Under the pieces are notes generated by a model. The model had not been told where the DNA came from. It saw only the letters and a program-made list of their open reading frames with translations, and searched no databases. Shown piece after piece: positions 52,820 to 62,303 of a DNA stretch of 64,000 nucleotides. This stretch comes from Burkholderia sp. L27(2015). GTDB lineage: Bacteria; Pseudomonadota; Gammaproteobacteria; Burkholderiales; Burkholderiaceae. How positions within the stretch are numbered: position 1 is the first letter of the stretch; each line of letters opens with the position of its first letter. The position numbers and the translations under genes are program-made. The stretch is from assembly GCF_009765705.1 (NCBI RefSeq), contig NZ_LMUX01000016.1, positions 680,837 through 744,836 of the forward strand, written 5' to 3'.

Positions 52820-53535
52820 ATCCGAATCCGCTAACGGGCGAACAAACCCGGGAACGCTTGAGCCCGCTGCACCGCACGCGCATCAAGTTCTGCGGGATGA
52901 CGCGCCGTGAAGACGTCCTGCACGCGGTGGCGCTCGGCGTCGACGCGATCGGCATGGTATTTTATCCACCGAGCCCGCGTTTTGTTTCGATCGAACGCGC
53001 GCTTGAATTGACGCGCGGATTGCCGCCGTTCGTTTCGGTGACAGGCCTGTTCGTCAATGCCGAGGCGGATTTTGTGCAAGATGTGGTCCGCGCTGTGCCG
53101 CTGTCGGTGTTACAGTTTCACGGCGATGCGGAAATCGATACGCCGCAGCGTTGCGAGGCACTTGCGCGGGCAGCCGGATTGCCGTGGATGAGGGCCTTGC
53201 GGGTAGGTTCCGGCGGCGTGCCAACAAGCGCCGCCGATTTGCTAAAATGGCAACTTGACTATGCCGCTGCCAACAGTGTGCTGCTCGACACCCTCGTCGA
53301 CAGCTATGGCGGTGGCGGGAAGGTATTCGATTGGTCCGTCATTCCAGAAGATCTCGCGCATCAGGCCGTTTTGAGTGGTGGCTTGAACGCGCAAAACGTC
53401 CGTGATGCTGTGCGTCGTGTGCGCCCGTACGCCGTCGATGTCTCGAGCGGCGTTGAAGCGGGTGCCAAAGGCGTGAAAGACCACGCCGCGATGGAGGCTT
53501 TCGTGCGCGCCGTACGCGCTGCCGATGCCGAATAA
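52795..53535 (+). CDS. trpF: Phosphoribosylanthranilate isomerase
   Basis: Third tryptophan-pathway step, an Amadori isomerisation. The 246-residue TIM barrel has the catalytic Cys in [13 protein letters not shown] and the catalytic Asp in [29 protein letters not shown] and [10 protein letters not shown] lie between. The start at 52795 lies inside truA; an ATG at 52807 is a good alternative. trpB follows after 65 bases. Confidence 0.97.
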   Translation: MERHMGRLNPNPLTGEQTRERLSPLHRTRIKFCGMTRREDVLHAVALGVDAIGMVFYPPSPRFVSIERALELTRGLPPFVSVTGLFVNAEADFVQDVVRAVPLSVLQFHGDAEIDTPQRCEALARAAGLPWMRALRVGSGGVPTSAADLLKWQLDYAAANSVLLDTLVDSYGGGGKVFDWSVIPEDLAHQAVLSGGLNAQNVRDAVRRVRPYAVDVSSGVEAGAKGVKDHAAMEAFVRAVRAADAE

Positions 53536-53600
53536 ACTTCCAGCGGGATGCGCCGCTTGCAAAGTTAAGCGCGCACACCGCTCGCGACAAGGATCAAGCA

Positions 53601-54794
53601 ATGTATAACTTACCCGATGCTCGCGGTCATTTTGGACCGTACGGCGGCGTTTTTGTGGCCGAGACCCTGGTGCATGCGCTCAGAGAACTGGGCGAAGCCT
53701 ATGAAAAATATCGCAACGACCCGCTATTCGTGGCCGAATACGAGTCCGAGCTCAAGCACTTCGTTGGCCGTCCTTCGCCGATCTATCACGCCAAGCGCTG
53801 GTCGGACATGCTGGGCGGTGCGCAGATTTACCTCAAGCGCGAAGACCTGAACCACACCGGCGCGCACAAGATCAACAACGTGATCGGGCAGGCACTGCTC
53901 GCCAAGCGCATGGGCAAGCCACGCGTCATCGCCGAGACCGGTGCCGGACAACATGGTGTGGCCACGGCCACGATCGCGGCGCGCTTCGGCATGGAGTGCG
54001 TGGTCTATATGGGCTCAGAGGACGTGCGCCGCCAGGCTGCCAACGTCTACCGGATGAAGTTGCTGGGCGCCACGGTGGTACCGGTCGAATCGGGCTCGAA
54101 AACGCTCAAGGACGCGCTCAATGAAGCGATGCGCGACTGGGTGACCAACGTCGAAAATACGTTCTACATTATCGGCACCGTGGCCGGGCCGCACCCGTAT
54201 CCGATGATGGTGCGCGACTTCCAACGAGTGATCGGCGACGAGTGCAAGGTGCAGATGCCAGAGATGGTCGGACGCCAACCCGATGCCGTTATTGCTTGCG
54301 TGGGCGGCGGCTCGAATGCGATGGGCATTTTCTATCCGTATATCGACGACAAGGATGTGCAACTGATCGGTGTCGAAGCGGCCGGCGACGGACTCGAAAC
54401 CGGGCGCCATGCAGCGGCGCTCACTGGTGGTTCGCCGGGCGTGCTGCATGGCAATCGCACCTATCTGTTGCAGGACGAAAACGGCCAGATCATCGAAACG
54501 CATTCGGTATCCGCCGGCCTCGATTATCCGGGCGTGGGTCCCGAACATGCGTGGCTCAAGGATAGCGGCCGCGCCGATTATGTCGCCGTGACCGACGACG
54601 AGGCGCTGCAGGCATTCCATGACTGCTGCCGCATCGAAGGCATCATCCCGGCGCTCGAATCGGCGCATGCGCTGTCGTACGCCGCGAAGCTTGCACCGAG
54701 TCTGGCCAAGGACAAGGTCTTGCTGGTCAACTTGTCGGGCCGCGGCGACAAGGATATGCATACCGTCGCCGAGCGCGGCGGCCTGCAGCTCTGA
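53601..54794 (+). CDS. trpB: Tryptophan synthase beta chain
   Basis: Joins indole and serine using PLP. The 397-residue protein has the PLP Lys90 in [42 protein letters not shown], and the phosphate-binding loop [15 protein letters not shown]. Its stop is five bases ahead of the methyltransferase frame, so trpB, the methyltransferase gene and trpA should be on one mRNA. Confidence 0.99.
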   Translation: MYNLPDARGHFGPYGGVFVAETLVHALRELGEAYEKYRNDPLFVAEYESELKHFVGRPSPIYHAKRWSDMLGGAQIYLKREDLNHTGAHKINNVIGQALLAKRMGKPRVIAETGAGQHGVATATIAARFGMECVVYMGSEDVRRQAANVYRMKLLGATVVPVESGSKTLKDALNEAMRDWVTNVENTFYIIGTVAGPHPYPMMVRDFQRVIGDECKVQMPEMVGRQPDAVIACVGGGSNAMGIFYPYIDDKDVQLIGVEAAGDGLETGRHAAALTGGSPGVLHGNRTYLLQDENGQIIETHSVSAGLDYPGVGPEHAWLKDSGRADYVAVTDDEALQAFHDCCRIEGIIPALESAHALSYAAKLAPSLAKDKVLLVNLSGRGDKDMHTVAERGGLQL

Positions 54795-54799
54795 AGCCG

Positions 54800-55750
54800 G
54801 TGCCGAATTTGGTGCTCAAGGCTTTGTCCGAAGCCGGCGATGTTGCCGGCTCGGCATCGGCTTTAGAGCCGGTGCCGAGTCAGGCTTGCGAGTCCGCTTC
54901 GGCCGCTGCGGCGACTTTGGTCCCTGCAGCGGCTCCGATCCCCGCAGTGGCCCCGGCAGCCACTGCGGTGATGCCCGTCGATTTGGCCGGCATCACCGTG
55001 CTCAATCGCGATTTCATGGCTGATGTCGCCGCTTTGCCCGATGCAAGCTTCGACCTCATCCTGGCCGATCCGCCCTATGGCCTGGGCAAGGATTACGGCA
55101 ACGATTCCGACAAGCTCGGCGGTGCGGAGCATCTCGCCTGGACCTTCCAGTGGCTCGAACTGGCGATCCCCAAGCTCAAGTCGTCCGGTTGCCTGTACAT
55201 CTTCTGCACTTGGCAATACGCGCCTGAAATCTTCAGCTTCCTGAAAACGAAGCTGGTCATGGTGAACGAAATCATCTGGGACCGGCGCGTGCCGAGCATG
55301 GGGGGCACCACACGGCGGTTCACCTCGGTGCACGACAACATCGGCATGTTCGCGTTCTCGAAAGACTATTACTTCAACCTCGATCCGGTGCGCGTGCCCT
55401 ATGACGCCGTGACCAAGAAAGCACGTTCGCGCAAGCTGTTCGAGGGCAGCAAGTGGCTGGAGCTCGGCTATAATCCGAAGGATCTCTGGTCGGTGTCGCG
55501 CCTGCATCGGCAGCACGCCGAACGCGTCGATCATCCGACGCAAAAGCCGCTGGAAATCATAGAACGCATGGTGCTGGCGAGTTGCCCGCCGGGCGGCCGG
55601 GTGCTCGATCCTTTCATGGGCAGCGGCACGACTGCAGTGGCTTGTGCCAGACACGGACGCCAGTTTGTCGGTTACGAAGTGAACCCGGACTACTGCGAAA
55701 TCGCCCGTCAACGTCTTACCGAGATTACACCTGATAATGTCCCGAATTAA
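54800..55750 (+). CDS. Orphan DNA adenine methyltransferase, beta class
   Basis: A 316-residue SAM-dependent amino-methyltransferase. The catalytic D-P-P-Y (90-93, in [15 protein letters not shown]) precedes the SAM motif [37 protein letters not shown]. This order marks the beta class, as in CcrM. The target-recognition part lies between. No restriction gene is near. From memory, Burkholderia orphan enzymes in this location methylate GTWWAC. The GTG at 54800 gives an Ala/Pro-rich 57-residue leader; an ATG at 54971 ([15 protein letters not shown]) may be the true start. It overlaps trpA by 14 bases. Confidence 0.92.
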   Translation: MPNLVLKALSEAGDVAGSASALEPVPSQACESASAAAATLVPAAAPIPAVAPAATAVMPVDLAGITVLNRDFMADVAALPDASFDLILADPPYGLGKDYGNDSDKLGGAEHLAWTFQWLELAIPKLKSSGCLYIFCTWQYAPEIFSFLKTKLVMVNEIIWDRRVPSMGGTTRRFTSVHDNIGMFAFSKDYYFNLDPVRVPYDAVTKKARSRKLFEGSKWLELGYNPKDLWSVSRLHRQHAERVDHPTQKPLEIIERMVLASCPPGGRVLDPFMGSGTTAVACARHGRQFVGYEVNPDYCEIARQRLTEITPDNVPN

Positions 55751-56558
55751 ATCCACTTTTGCCGCGCTGCAGGCGCAGGGGCGCAAAGGACTGATCCCCT
55801 TCATGACAGCGGGCGATCCGGACCCGGCGCGCACGGTCGAATTCATGCACGCGCTGGCGGCGGGCGGCGCCGATGTCATCGAACTCGGCGTACCGTTTTC
55901 GGATCCGATGGCCGACGGCCCGGTGATCCAGCGCTCCAGCGAACGCGCCTTGGCGCAGGGCGTGAGCCTGCGTCATGTCCTGAAAAATGTGCAAACGTTT
56001 CGCGAGACCAACACCACGACACCGGTGGTGCTGATGGGCTATGCCAATCCAATCGAACGGCTTGGCGTCGAGGCATTCGGCACACAGGCGAGTGAGGCCG
56101 GTGTCGATGGCGTGCTGGTCGTCGACTATCCGCCCGAAGAAGCGACCGAATTCGCGCAGACCATGCGCGGTTACGACATCGACCCGATCTTCCTGTTGGC
56201 GCCGACCTCGACCGCCGATCGGATTGCCGCGGTGGGCAAGGTCGCCAGCGGCTACGTGTACTACGTCTCGCTCAAGGGCGTGACGGGCGCAGCCAACCTC
56301 GATGTGCAGAGCATCGCGGCGATGTTGCCGGAAATTCGCAAAAGCGTGCCTTTGCCGATCGGCGTGGGCTTCGGCATACGCGACGCGCAGACCGCCAGCG
56401 CGGTGGCTGCGGTTTCCGACGCGGTGGTGATCGGTAGCCGCATCGTGCAATTGCTCGAACAGACACCCCCGGCACAGGCTGCAGGCGCGTTGCAGGCGTT
56501 TATCGCCGAAATTCGCCAAGCACTGGATGCCGGACTGAGTAGCCCGATCGCCGCATAG
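55737..56558 (+). CDS. trpA: Tryptophan synthase alpha chain
   Basis: Cleaves indole-glycerol phosphate to indole for TrpB. The 273-residue barrel has the catalytic Glu and Asp in [19 protein letters not shown], then [13 protein letters not shown] and the phosphate loop [10 protein letters not shown]. It starts inside the methyltransferase gene (14-base overlap), so its translation probably depends on that of the methyltransferase. Confidence 0.99.
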   Translation: MSRIKSTFAALQAQGRKGLIPFMTAGDPDPARTVEFMHALAAGGADVIELGVPFSDPMADGPVIQRSSERALAQGVSLRHVLKNVQTFRETNTTTPVVLMGYANPIERLGVEAFGTQASEAGVDGVLVVDYPPEEATEFAQTMRGYDIDPIFLLAPTSTADRIAAVGKVASGYVYYVSLKGVTGAANLDVQSIAAMLPEIRKSVPLPIGVGFGIRDAQTASAVAAVSDAVVIGSRIVQLLEQTPPAQAAGALQAFIAEIRQALDAGLSSPIAA

Positions 56559-56685
56559 GCGATAATGGCATATGGGGCCCGCGTTCAGGCGGGCCGGTAT
56601 TGACCCGTTGAGTTCTGCCCGCTTGGCCAGTCCGCAAAATCCGCCTTGTGCGGACCCGGCGCGGCGGGACTAACCAGGAGTAAAA

Positions 56686-57558
56686 ATGAGCTGGCTCGAT
56701 AAACTGCTGCCACCGAAAATCAAACAGACTGATCCGGCGAATCGCAAAAGCATTCCCGAAGGTCTGTGGATCAAGTGCCCGTCGTGCGAAGCGGTGCTGT
56801 ACCGCAACGACGTCGAGGCCAATCTGCATGTCTGTCCGAAGTGCGATCATCACATGCGTATTGGTGCACGGGGCCGCCTCGATGCCTTGCTCGATCCGGA
56901 AGGCCGCTATGAAATCGGTCAGGAAATCCTGCCGGTCGATGCGCTCAAGTTCAAGGACAGCCGCAAATATACCGAGCGCATGAAGGAAGCGATGGACGAC
57001 ACCGGCGAGACCGATGCGATGGTCGTGATGGGCGGTGCCATCCACACCTTGCCGGTGGTGGTGGCCTGCTTCGAATTTTCGTTCATGGGCGGCTCGATGG
57101 GTTCGGTGGTGGGCGAGCGTTTCGTGCGCGGCGCCCAGAATGCGCTCGAGCAGCAAACGCCGTTTATCTGCGTGACGGCCTCGGGCGGTGCGCGCATGCA
57201 GGAGAGCCTGCTGTCGCTCATGCAGATGGCCAAAACCACGGCGATGCTGACCAAGCTGTCGGAAGCCAAGCTGCCGTTTATTTCGGTCCTGACCGATCCG
57301 ACCATGGGTGGGGTGTCGGCTTCGTTCGCGTTCCTGGGCGATGTCGTGATTGCCGAGCCGAAGGCGTTGATCGGCTTTGCCGGCCCGCGCGTGATCGAGC
57401 AGACGGTGCGCGAAAAGCTGCCGGAAGGTTTCCAGCGCTCCGAGTTTCTCATCCAGAAAGGCGCGATCGACATGATCGTCGACCGGCGCAAGATGCGCGA
57501 GGAAATTGCCCGGCTGATCGCGATCCTGTCGCGTCAATCGGCCGACGCCGTCGCTTGA
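56686..57558 (+). CDS. accD: Acetyl-CoA carboxylase carboxyltransferase, beta subunit
   Basis: The beta half of the carboxyltransferase that makes malonyl-CoA. The 290-residue protein starts with a four-Cys zinc finger ([23 protein letters not shown]). A crotonase-fold domain follows with [34 protein letters not shown] and [15 protein letters not shown] strong terminator follows. Malonyl-CoA made here is the extender for both fatty acids and the type III PKS at 15.8-17.0 kb. Confidence 0.98.
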   Translation: MSWLDKLLPPKIKQTDPANRKSIPEGLWIKCPSCEAVLYRNDVEANLHVCPKCDHHMRIGARGRLDALLDPEGRYEIGQEILPVDALKFKDSRKYTERMKEAMDDTGETDAMVVMGGAIHTLPVVVACFEFSFMGGSMGSVVGERFVRGAQNALEQQTPFICVTASGGARMQESLLSLMQMAKTTAMLTKLSEAKLPFISVLTDPTMGGVSASFAFLGDVVIAEPKALIGFAGPRVIEQTVREKLPEGFQRSEFLIQKGAIDMIVDRRKMREEIARLIAILSRQSADAVA

Positions 57559-57641
57559 GTGGTTGCCTGACTGTTTGCTGGGACGCTCACCTGCGGGCGC
57601 CAATCGGCCGCGGTCGTCTCCTGAAATCGCCTACGATGCAA

Positions 57642-57680
57642 AAAGCGCGGCATAGTCGTGATGCCGCGCTTTCTTTTTTT
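57642..57680 (+). terminator. Intrinsic terminator between accD and folC
   Basis: AAAGCGCGGCAT (57642-57653), loop of 7, ATGCCGCGCTTT (57661-57672), then C and seven T. A perfect 12-bp stem with a T-run. The T-run ends only four bases before the folC ATG at 57685. Confidence 0.93.
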
Positions 57681-57684
57681 GACC

Positions 57685-59016
57685 ATGACCACATTTGAAC
57701 ATTTAGAAGACTGGTTGGCCCATCTTGAAACGGCGCATCCCGTCGGCATCGACATGGGGCTTGCGCGCATCGGCCAGGTCAAAGACGCGTTAGGGCTGCA
57801 GTTCGCTTGCCCGGTGATTACGGTGGGGGGCACCAACGGCAAAGGCTCGACCTGCACCGTGCTGGAGACCATTCTGCTGCGTGGCGGTTACCGCGTGGGT
57901 TGCCATACCTCGCCGCACTTGCTGGCCTTCAACGAACGCGCGCGCGTTGACGGCGAAAACGTCAGCGATGCCGAACTATTGCAGCACTTTCATGCCGTAG
58001 AGAAGGCGCGATGCAGCTTAGCCGAGCCGGTCTCGCTGACTTACTTCGAATTCACGACCCTGGCGATCCTGCATTTGTTCGCCGCGCGCGGCTTGGACGC
58101 GGTGATTCTGGAAGTCGGCCTCGGTGGTCGGCTCGATGCGGTCAACGTGATCGACACCGATTGCGCCGTGCTGACCAGCATCGATATCGATCACACGGAG
58201 TATCTCGGCGACACGCGAGAAAAAATCGGCTTCGAGAAGGCCGGTATTTTCCGTGCCGGCAAACCGGCTATCGTGGGCGATCCGCTACCGCCGCAGTCAG
58301 TTATCGACCACGCCGAGGCGATCGGGGCCGATCTCTGGCTGGTCGGGCGCGATTTCAGCTATGTGGCGCAAAAGGGCAGCGAACGGCAGCAGTGGAGCTA
58401 TGCCGGGCGTGAGATGCGGCGCTCGGCGCTCGCGTATCCGGCCTTGCGCGGCGCCAATCAGTTGCTCAATACCGCGGCGGCGCTGGCGGCATTGGAATCG
58501 TTGCGGGAGCGCTTGCCGGTGACGGCGCAAGACGTGCGTCTGGGCTTGGCCAACGTCGATTTGCCGGGGCGTTTTCAGGTTCTGCCGGGCAAGCCGGCGA
58601 TTATTCTCGATGTTGCGCATAACCCTCACGCGGCGGCTGTGCTCGAGCAAAATCTTGGCAATATGGGCTACTTCCCTTATACCTATGCGGTGTTTGGCGC
58701 GATGCAGGACAAGGATATCGCCGGGGTGATCGAGCGCATGAAAGGCGAGGTCGACCACTGGTATCTGGCAGCCTTGCCGACCGCGCGCGCCGCGAGTACC
58801 GCGGTGCTGGAGGCTGCATTACATGAAGCTGGCGTGTCTGACGGGCCGGTGGCCGGCGCCAAAGGGGGCGAAGCGAGCATCCGCCATTTCGAGGCACCGC
58901 AAGATGCTTATGCAGAAGCGTTAAAGCAGGCGTCCGAGAATGATAGAATTGTGGTCTTCGGATCGTTTTACACTGTCGCCGGTGTGATGGCCTATCGGAA
59001 ACTGCAGCAGCATTGA
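57685..59016 (+). CDS. folC: Bifunctional folylpolyglutamate/dihydrofolate synthase
   Basis: Adds Glu to dihydropteroate and folates. The 443-residue Mur-ligase-type protein has the P-loop ITVGGTNGKGSTCTVLE, HTSPHLLAFNERARVDGE, DIDHTEYLGDTREKIGFEKAGIFR and the C-terminal ILDVAHNPHAA. The ATG at 57685 is chosen because the longer frame from 57658 would start inside the accD terminator. There is no Shine-Dalgarno sequence: the T-run lies in its place, so translation may begin inefficiently or on a short leader. Confidence 0.96.
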   Translation: MTTFEHLEDWLAHLETAHPVGIDMGLARIGQVKDALGLQFACPVITVGGTNGKGSTCTVLETILLRGGYRVGCHTSPHLLAFNERARVDGENVSDAELLQHFHAVEKARCSLAEPVSLTYFEFTTLAILHLFAARGLDAVILEVGLGGRLDAVNVIDTDCAVLTSIDIDHTEYLGDTREKIGFEKAGIFRAGKPAIVGDPLPPQSVIDHAEAIGADLWLVGRDFSYVAQKGSERQQWSYAGREMRRSALAYPALRGANQLLNTAAALAALESLRERLPVTAQDVRLGLANVDLPGRFQVLPGKPAIILDVAHNPHAAAVLEQNLGNMGYFPYTYAVFGAMQDKDIAGVIERMKGEVDHWYLAALPTARAASTAVLEAALHEAGVSDGPVAGAKGGEASIRHFEAPQDAYAEALKQASENDRIVVFGSFYTVAGVMAYRKLQQH

Positions 59017-59175
59017 TCAGGTGCGTGGCCGGTAGTCTTGATTTTGGGGCGATGGTCCCCATGTACAGGGTAAGCCGCGCGACAGATGCATCAACGTGGT
59101 GTGGCATGTTGCCGCAGCATGCGTAGTTGGACAAACTAGCCAGTACTAACGAGTCAAAGCCGCTCAGGGCCATTT

Positions 59176-60030
59176 ATGGGACTGTTTTCCTCCGGCAACA
59201 AGGACGAGGCGCCTTCGCGCCGCAGCAAGGCCCCGGCCGACCGGTCGGGTGAAGGGCGCCGTACGCGTGGCGAGGGGCGCAGCCAGCAAGGGTCGCTGCT
59301 CGATCCGACATTGCCCGAGAAGCAGCGTGCCCGGCACCGTCTAATCGGCGCGATCGCGATGGTCCTGGCCGCGGTGATCGGTTTGCCGATGGTGTTGGAT
59401 TCGCATCCGCGGCCGGCCTCCGACGATATCGCCATCGATATTCCCGGCGCAAACAAGTCAGCCACCGTGCAGACGGCCGCGCCTGCGCTTGATCAATCTA
59501 TTGCGACCACTGCAACGTCTACCGCAGACACTTCCACGCCGGCCAAGCCGTCGCCCCTCGCGAGTTCCGCTGCTACAGCGAACAAACCAGCGAACAAATC
59601 GACTGCCGTAACTACCGTCGTGGCGGGCCTGCAAGCTAGCCCTGGGTCGCCCGCAGCGCCGGTTCCCATGGAGATGCCGCCGACTTCCGCCAACCCTGGT
59701 CCTGCTGGGCCTGGTACACCCGCTGTTGCACCCACTGCGGCACCCGCTGCGCCAGCGCCGCACTTGCCGGCGTCACAGGCAGGTAGCCGCTTTGTCGTGT
59801 CGGTAGGATCGTTTACGTCGGATACGTCGGCCCACGCGTGGCTGAACAAATTGAAGGGCGCTGGTGTGCCGGCGTATCTCGAGCAAAAACGCCAGCCGGA
59901 CGGCTCGCCGCGCATTTTGCTGCGCGCAGGGCCGTTCAGCGACCGGTCGAGCGCCGAGGCTGCCGTGAAGAAAGTCCGCGATGCGGGTTTGTCGGCCCAG
60001 TCGAACGAGGCATCCGGAGCCGCGAAGTGA
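59176..60030 (+). CDS. SPOR domain cell-division protein (DedD/FtsN-like)
   Basis: A 284-residue inner-membrane protein. A basic cytoplasmic N-terminus precedes a membrane helix (HRLIGAIAMVLAAVIGLPMVL, about 54-74). A long Ala/Pro/Thr-rich periplasmic linker leads to a SPOR domain (RFVVSVGSFTSDTSAHAWLNKLKGAGVPAYLEQ) that binds denuded septal glycan. Same arrangement as DedD, which normally sits between folC and cvpA; so it does here. Confidence 0.93.
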   Translation: MGLFSSGNKDEAPSRRSKAPADRSGEGRRTRGEGRSQQGSLLDPTLPEKQRARHRLIGAIAMVLAAVIGLPMVLDSHPRPASDDIAIDIPGANKSATVQTAAPALDQSIATTATSTADTSTPAKPSPLASSAATANKPANKSTAVTTVVAGLQASPGSPAAPVPMEMPPTSANPGPAGPGTPAVAPTAAPAAPAPHLPASQAGSRFVVSVGSFTSDTSAHAWLNKLKGAGVPAYLEQKRQPDGSPRILLRAGPFSDRSSAEAAVKKVRDAGLSAQSNEASGAAK

Positions 60031-60042
60031 TCCTGGCGGACG

Positions 60043-60543
60043 ATGCTGACAGCATTTGATTACGGCGCACTGGCGATCGTCCTGTTATCGGCTTTGCAGG
60101 GGGCGTGGCGCGGCTTGATCGCGGAATTGTTCGCGTTGATCGGCTGGATCGCGGCATTCCTGATCGCAAGTCATTATGCGGGTCAGCTCGCCGTGCATCT
60201 GCCCGCGGATTTACCGGGCCATGAATTGACGCAATTGCTGCTGGCGTTCGTGATCATCGTGGTCGCCGTGCTGGTCGGGGCAGGTATCTTGGGTGCGCTA
60301 CTCGGACGCCTCACTGAGCTGATAGGGCTGAAATCGGTGGATCGTTCGCTGGGCCTGCTGTTCGGTCTGGTGCGCGGCGTACTGCTGGTGTTGCTGGCGG
60401 TGGTGCTGGCGGGGCTGACCGAGTTGCCGAACTACCCATTTTGGCAGAATGCGCTGCTGCGGCCCTACGCTGACCAAGGTGTGCAGCTCTTGAAACCGAT
60501 GCTGCCCGATGCGCTGGCCGCCTATGTAAAAGCTTCCGCGTGA
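60043..60543 (+). CDS. cvpA: CvpA family membrane protein
   Basis: A 166-residue inner-membrane protein named for colicin V production. It has four hydrophobic helices, beginning LTAFDYGALAIVLLSALQGAWRGLIAELFALIGWIAAFLIA. The family occurs before purF in many Proteobacteria, as here. Its exact role is unsettled (envelope or purine-linked). It starts 12 bases after the SPOR gene. Confidence 0.95.
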   Translation: MLTAFDYGALAIVLLSALQGAWRGLIAELFALIGWIAAFLIASHYAGQLAVHLPADLPGHELTQLLLAFVIIVVAVLVGAGILGALLGRLTELIGLKSVDRSLGLLFGLVRGVLLVLLAVVLAGLTELPNYPFWQNALLRPYADQGVQLLKPMLPDALAAYVKASA

Positions 60544-60744
60544 CGATTTGAGCCTAAGGGTTTGATCTGGCTACGATTTTGCAGGACCGCTACTCGGCAA
60601 CGAATGGCAGATTTAGATAACATGCAGGCTGAGGCGGGTCGATAACCGCGGGTCATAACCGCGTTTCGTAACCGTTTTGTAACCGTCTCGCTGGCCGCCT
60701 GATAGGCGGGCCACCCCCAATTTGTGTTTATTGAAGGACATGCC

Positions 60745-62292
60745 ATGTGCGGCATCGTAGGCGTAGTTTCTAAAAATCCCGTCAACCAGCTCATTTACGA
60801 CAGTCTGCTGCTTTTGCAGCATCGTGGGCAGGACGCGTCCGGTATTGCCACTGCCGACGGCAACAACTTCCACATGTACAAGGCCAACGGCATGGTGCGC
60901 GACGTATTCCGTACGCGCAACATGCGGGGTTTGCCGGGCACATGCGGGATCGGCCAGGTGCGTTACCCGACGGCCGGTTCCGCTTCCAGCGAGGAAGAAG
61001 CCCAGCCGTTCTACGTGAACGCGCCGTACGGCATCATCCTCGCGCACAATGGCAATATCACCAATACCGCGTCGCTCAAGGTCGAGATGTTCCGCATCGA
61101 TCGCCGGCACATCAATACCAGTTCCGATACCGAGATTCTGCTCAACGTGCTCGCGCATGAGCTGCAGATGGCCAACCCGGGGTATTCGCTGGATCCGGAA
61201 AATCTCTTTACCGCTGTGAGTGGTGTGCATCGTCGCGTCGAGGGTTCGTACGCCGTGGTGGCGCTCGTGGCCGGAGGCGGCTTGCTGGCGTTTCGCGATC
61301 CGTTCGGCATCCGTCCGCTGTGTATCGGCAAGCTCGATACCGGGAAAGGGATCGAATGGATGGTGGCATCGGAATCGGTGGCGATCGAAGGCATCGGCTT
61401 CGAGTTCGTGCGCGACGTGCTGCCGGGCGAAGCGATCTTCATCGATATGGATGGCAATTTCCACAGCCAGCAATGCGCACTCAAGACGAGTCTGAATCCG
61501 TGCATGTTCGAGTACGTGTATCTGGCTCGTCCCGATTCTTGCCTCGACGGCGTGCCGGTCTACAACGCACGCTTGCGCATGGGCGATTATCTCGCCGAGA
61601 AAATCAAACGCGAATTGCCGTTCGGCGATATCGACGTCGTGATGCCGATTCCCGATTCGAGCCGGCCAGCGGCGATGCAGGTCGCCAACAAGCTCGGTGT
61701 CGAGTATCGCGAAGGGTTCTTCAAGAATCGTTACGTGGGCCGCACGTTTATCATGCCAGGCCAAGCGGTACGCAAGAAATCGGTGCGCCAGAAGCTGAAC
61801 GCGATGGGCGTCGAATTCAAGGGCCGCAACGTACTGATCGTCGACGATTCCATCGTGCGCGGCACCACCAGTCATGAAATCGTGTTGATGGCGCGTAATG
61901 CCGGCGCGAACAAGGTGATATTCGCGTCCGCGGCGCCGCCGGTGCGTTTTCCTAACGTGTACGGTATCGATATGCCCACGCGGGGAGAACTGGTCGCTTA
62001 TAACCGTACGGACGAAGAAATCGCGCGCATCATCGGCGCCGATAAATTGCTGTATCAGGATGTCGCCGACATGAAGCAAGCGGTGCGCGACATCAACCCG
62101 GCGCTGTCGTCGTTCGAAGCTTCGTGCTTCGACGGCAATTACATTACCGGCAATATCACGACCGAGTATCTCGATCGGATCGAGCGCGCCCGGTTGATGC
62201 CCGATGCGCAGTCGGACCGCGATGCCGGAGGGGGCGCGGACCGCAACGATTCCGGACGTTCACAATTGCATTTGCAGCTCTCGGGCGATTAA
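60745..62292 (+). CDS. purF: Amidophosphoribosyltransferase
   Basis: First committed step of purine synthesis, making phosphoribosylamine from PRPP and Gln. The 515-residue protein starts MCGIVGVVS; removal of Met exposes the Ntn-type catalytic Cys. GQDASGIATADG and RYPTAGS belong to the glutaminase domain. PRPP loop VLIVDDSIVRGTTSHEIV is intact. The ATG at 60745 is fixed by that Cys; an in-frame start at 60724 would bury it. metZ begins 11 bases after. Confidence 0.98.
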   Translation: MCGIVGVVSKNPVNQLIYDSLLLLQHRGQDASGIATADGNNFHMYKANGMVRDVFRTRNMRGLPGTCGIGQVRYPTAGSASSEEEAQPFYVNAPYGIILAHNGNITNTASLKVEMFRIDRRHINTSSDTEILLNVLAHELQMANPGYSLDPENLFTAVSGVHRRVEGSYAVVALVAGGGLLAFRDPFGIRPLCIGKLDTGKGIEWMVASESVAIEGIGFEFVRDVLPGEAIFIDMDGNFHSQQCALKTSLNPCMFEYVYLARPDSCLDGVPVYNARLRMGDYLAEKIKRELPFGDIDVVMPIPDSSRPAAMQVANKLGVEYREGFFKNRYVGRTFIMPGQAVRKKSVRQKLNAMGVEFKGRNVLIVDDSIVRGTTSHEIVLMARNAGANKVIFASAAPPVRFPNVYGIDMPTRGELVAYNRTDEEIARIIGADKLLYQDVADMKQAVRDINPALSSFEASCFDGNYITGNITTEYLDRIERARLMPDAQSDRDAGGGADRNDSGRSQLHLQLSGD

Positions 62293-62303
62293 ACAGGTCA
62301 GTA

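Noticed and set aside
54800-55750. Restriction-modification system
   Set aside because: Only the methyltransferase is present; its neighbours are trpB and trpA with no endonuclease gene.
60613-62079. A 488-codon minus-strand frame opposite purF
   Set aside because: Antisense shadow of a fully conserved purF; composition is His/Arg-biased.
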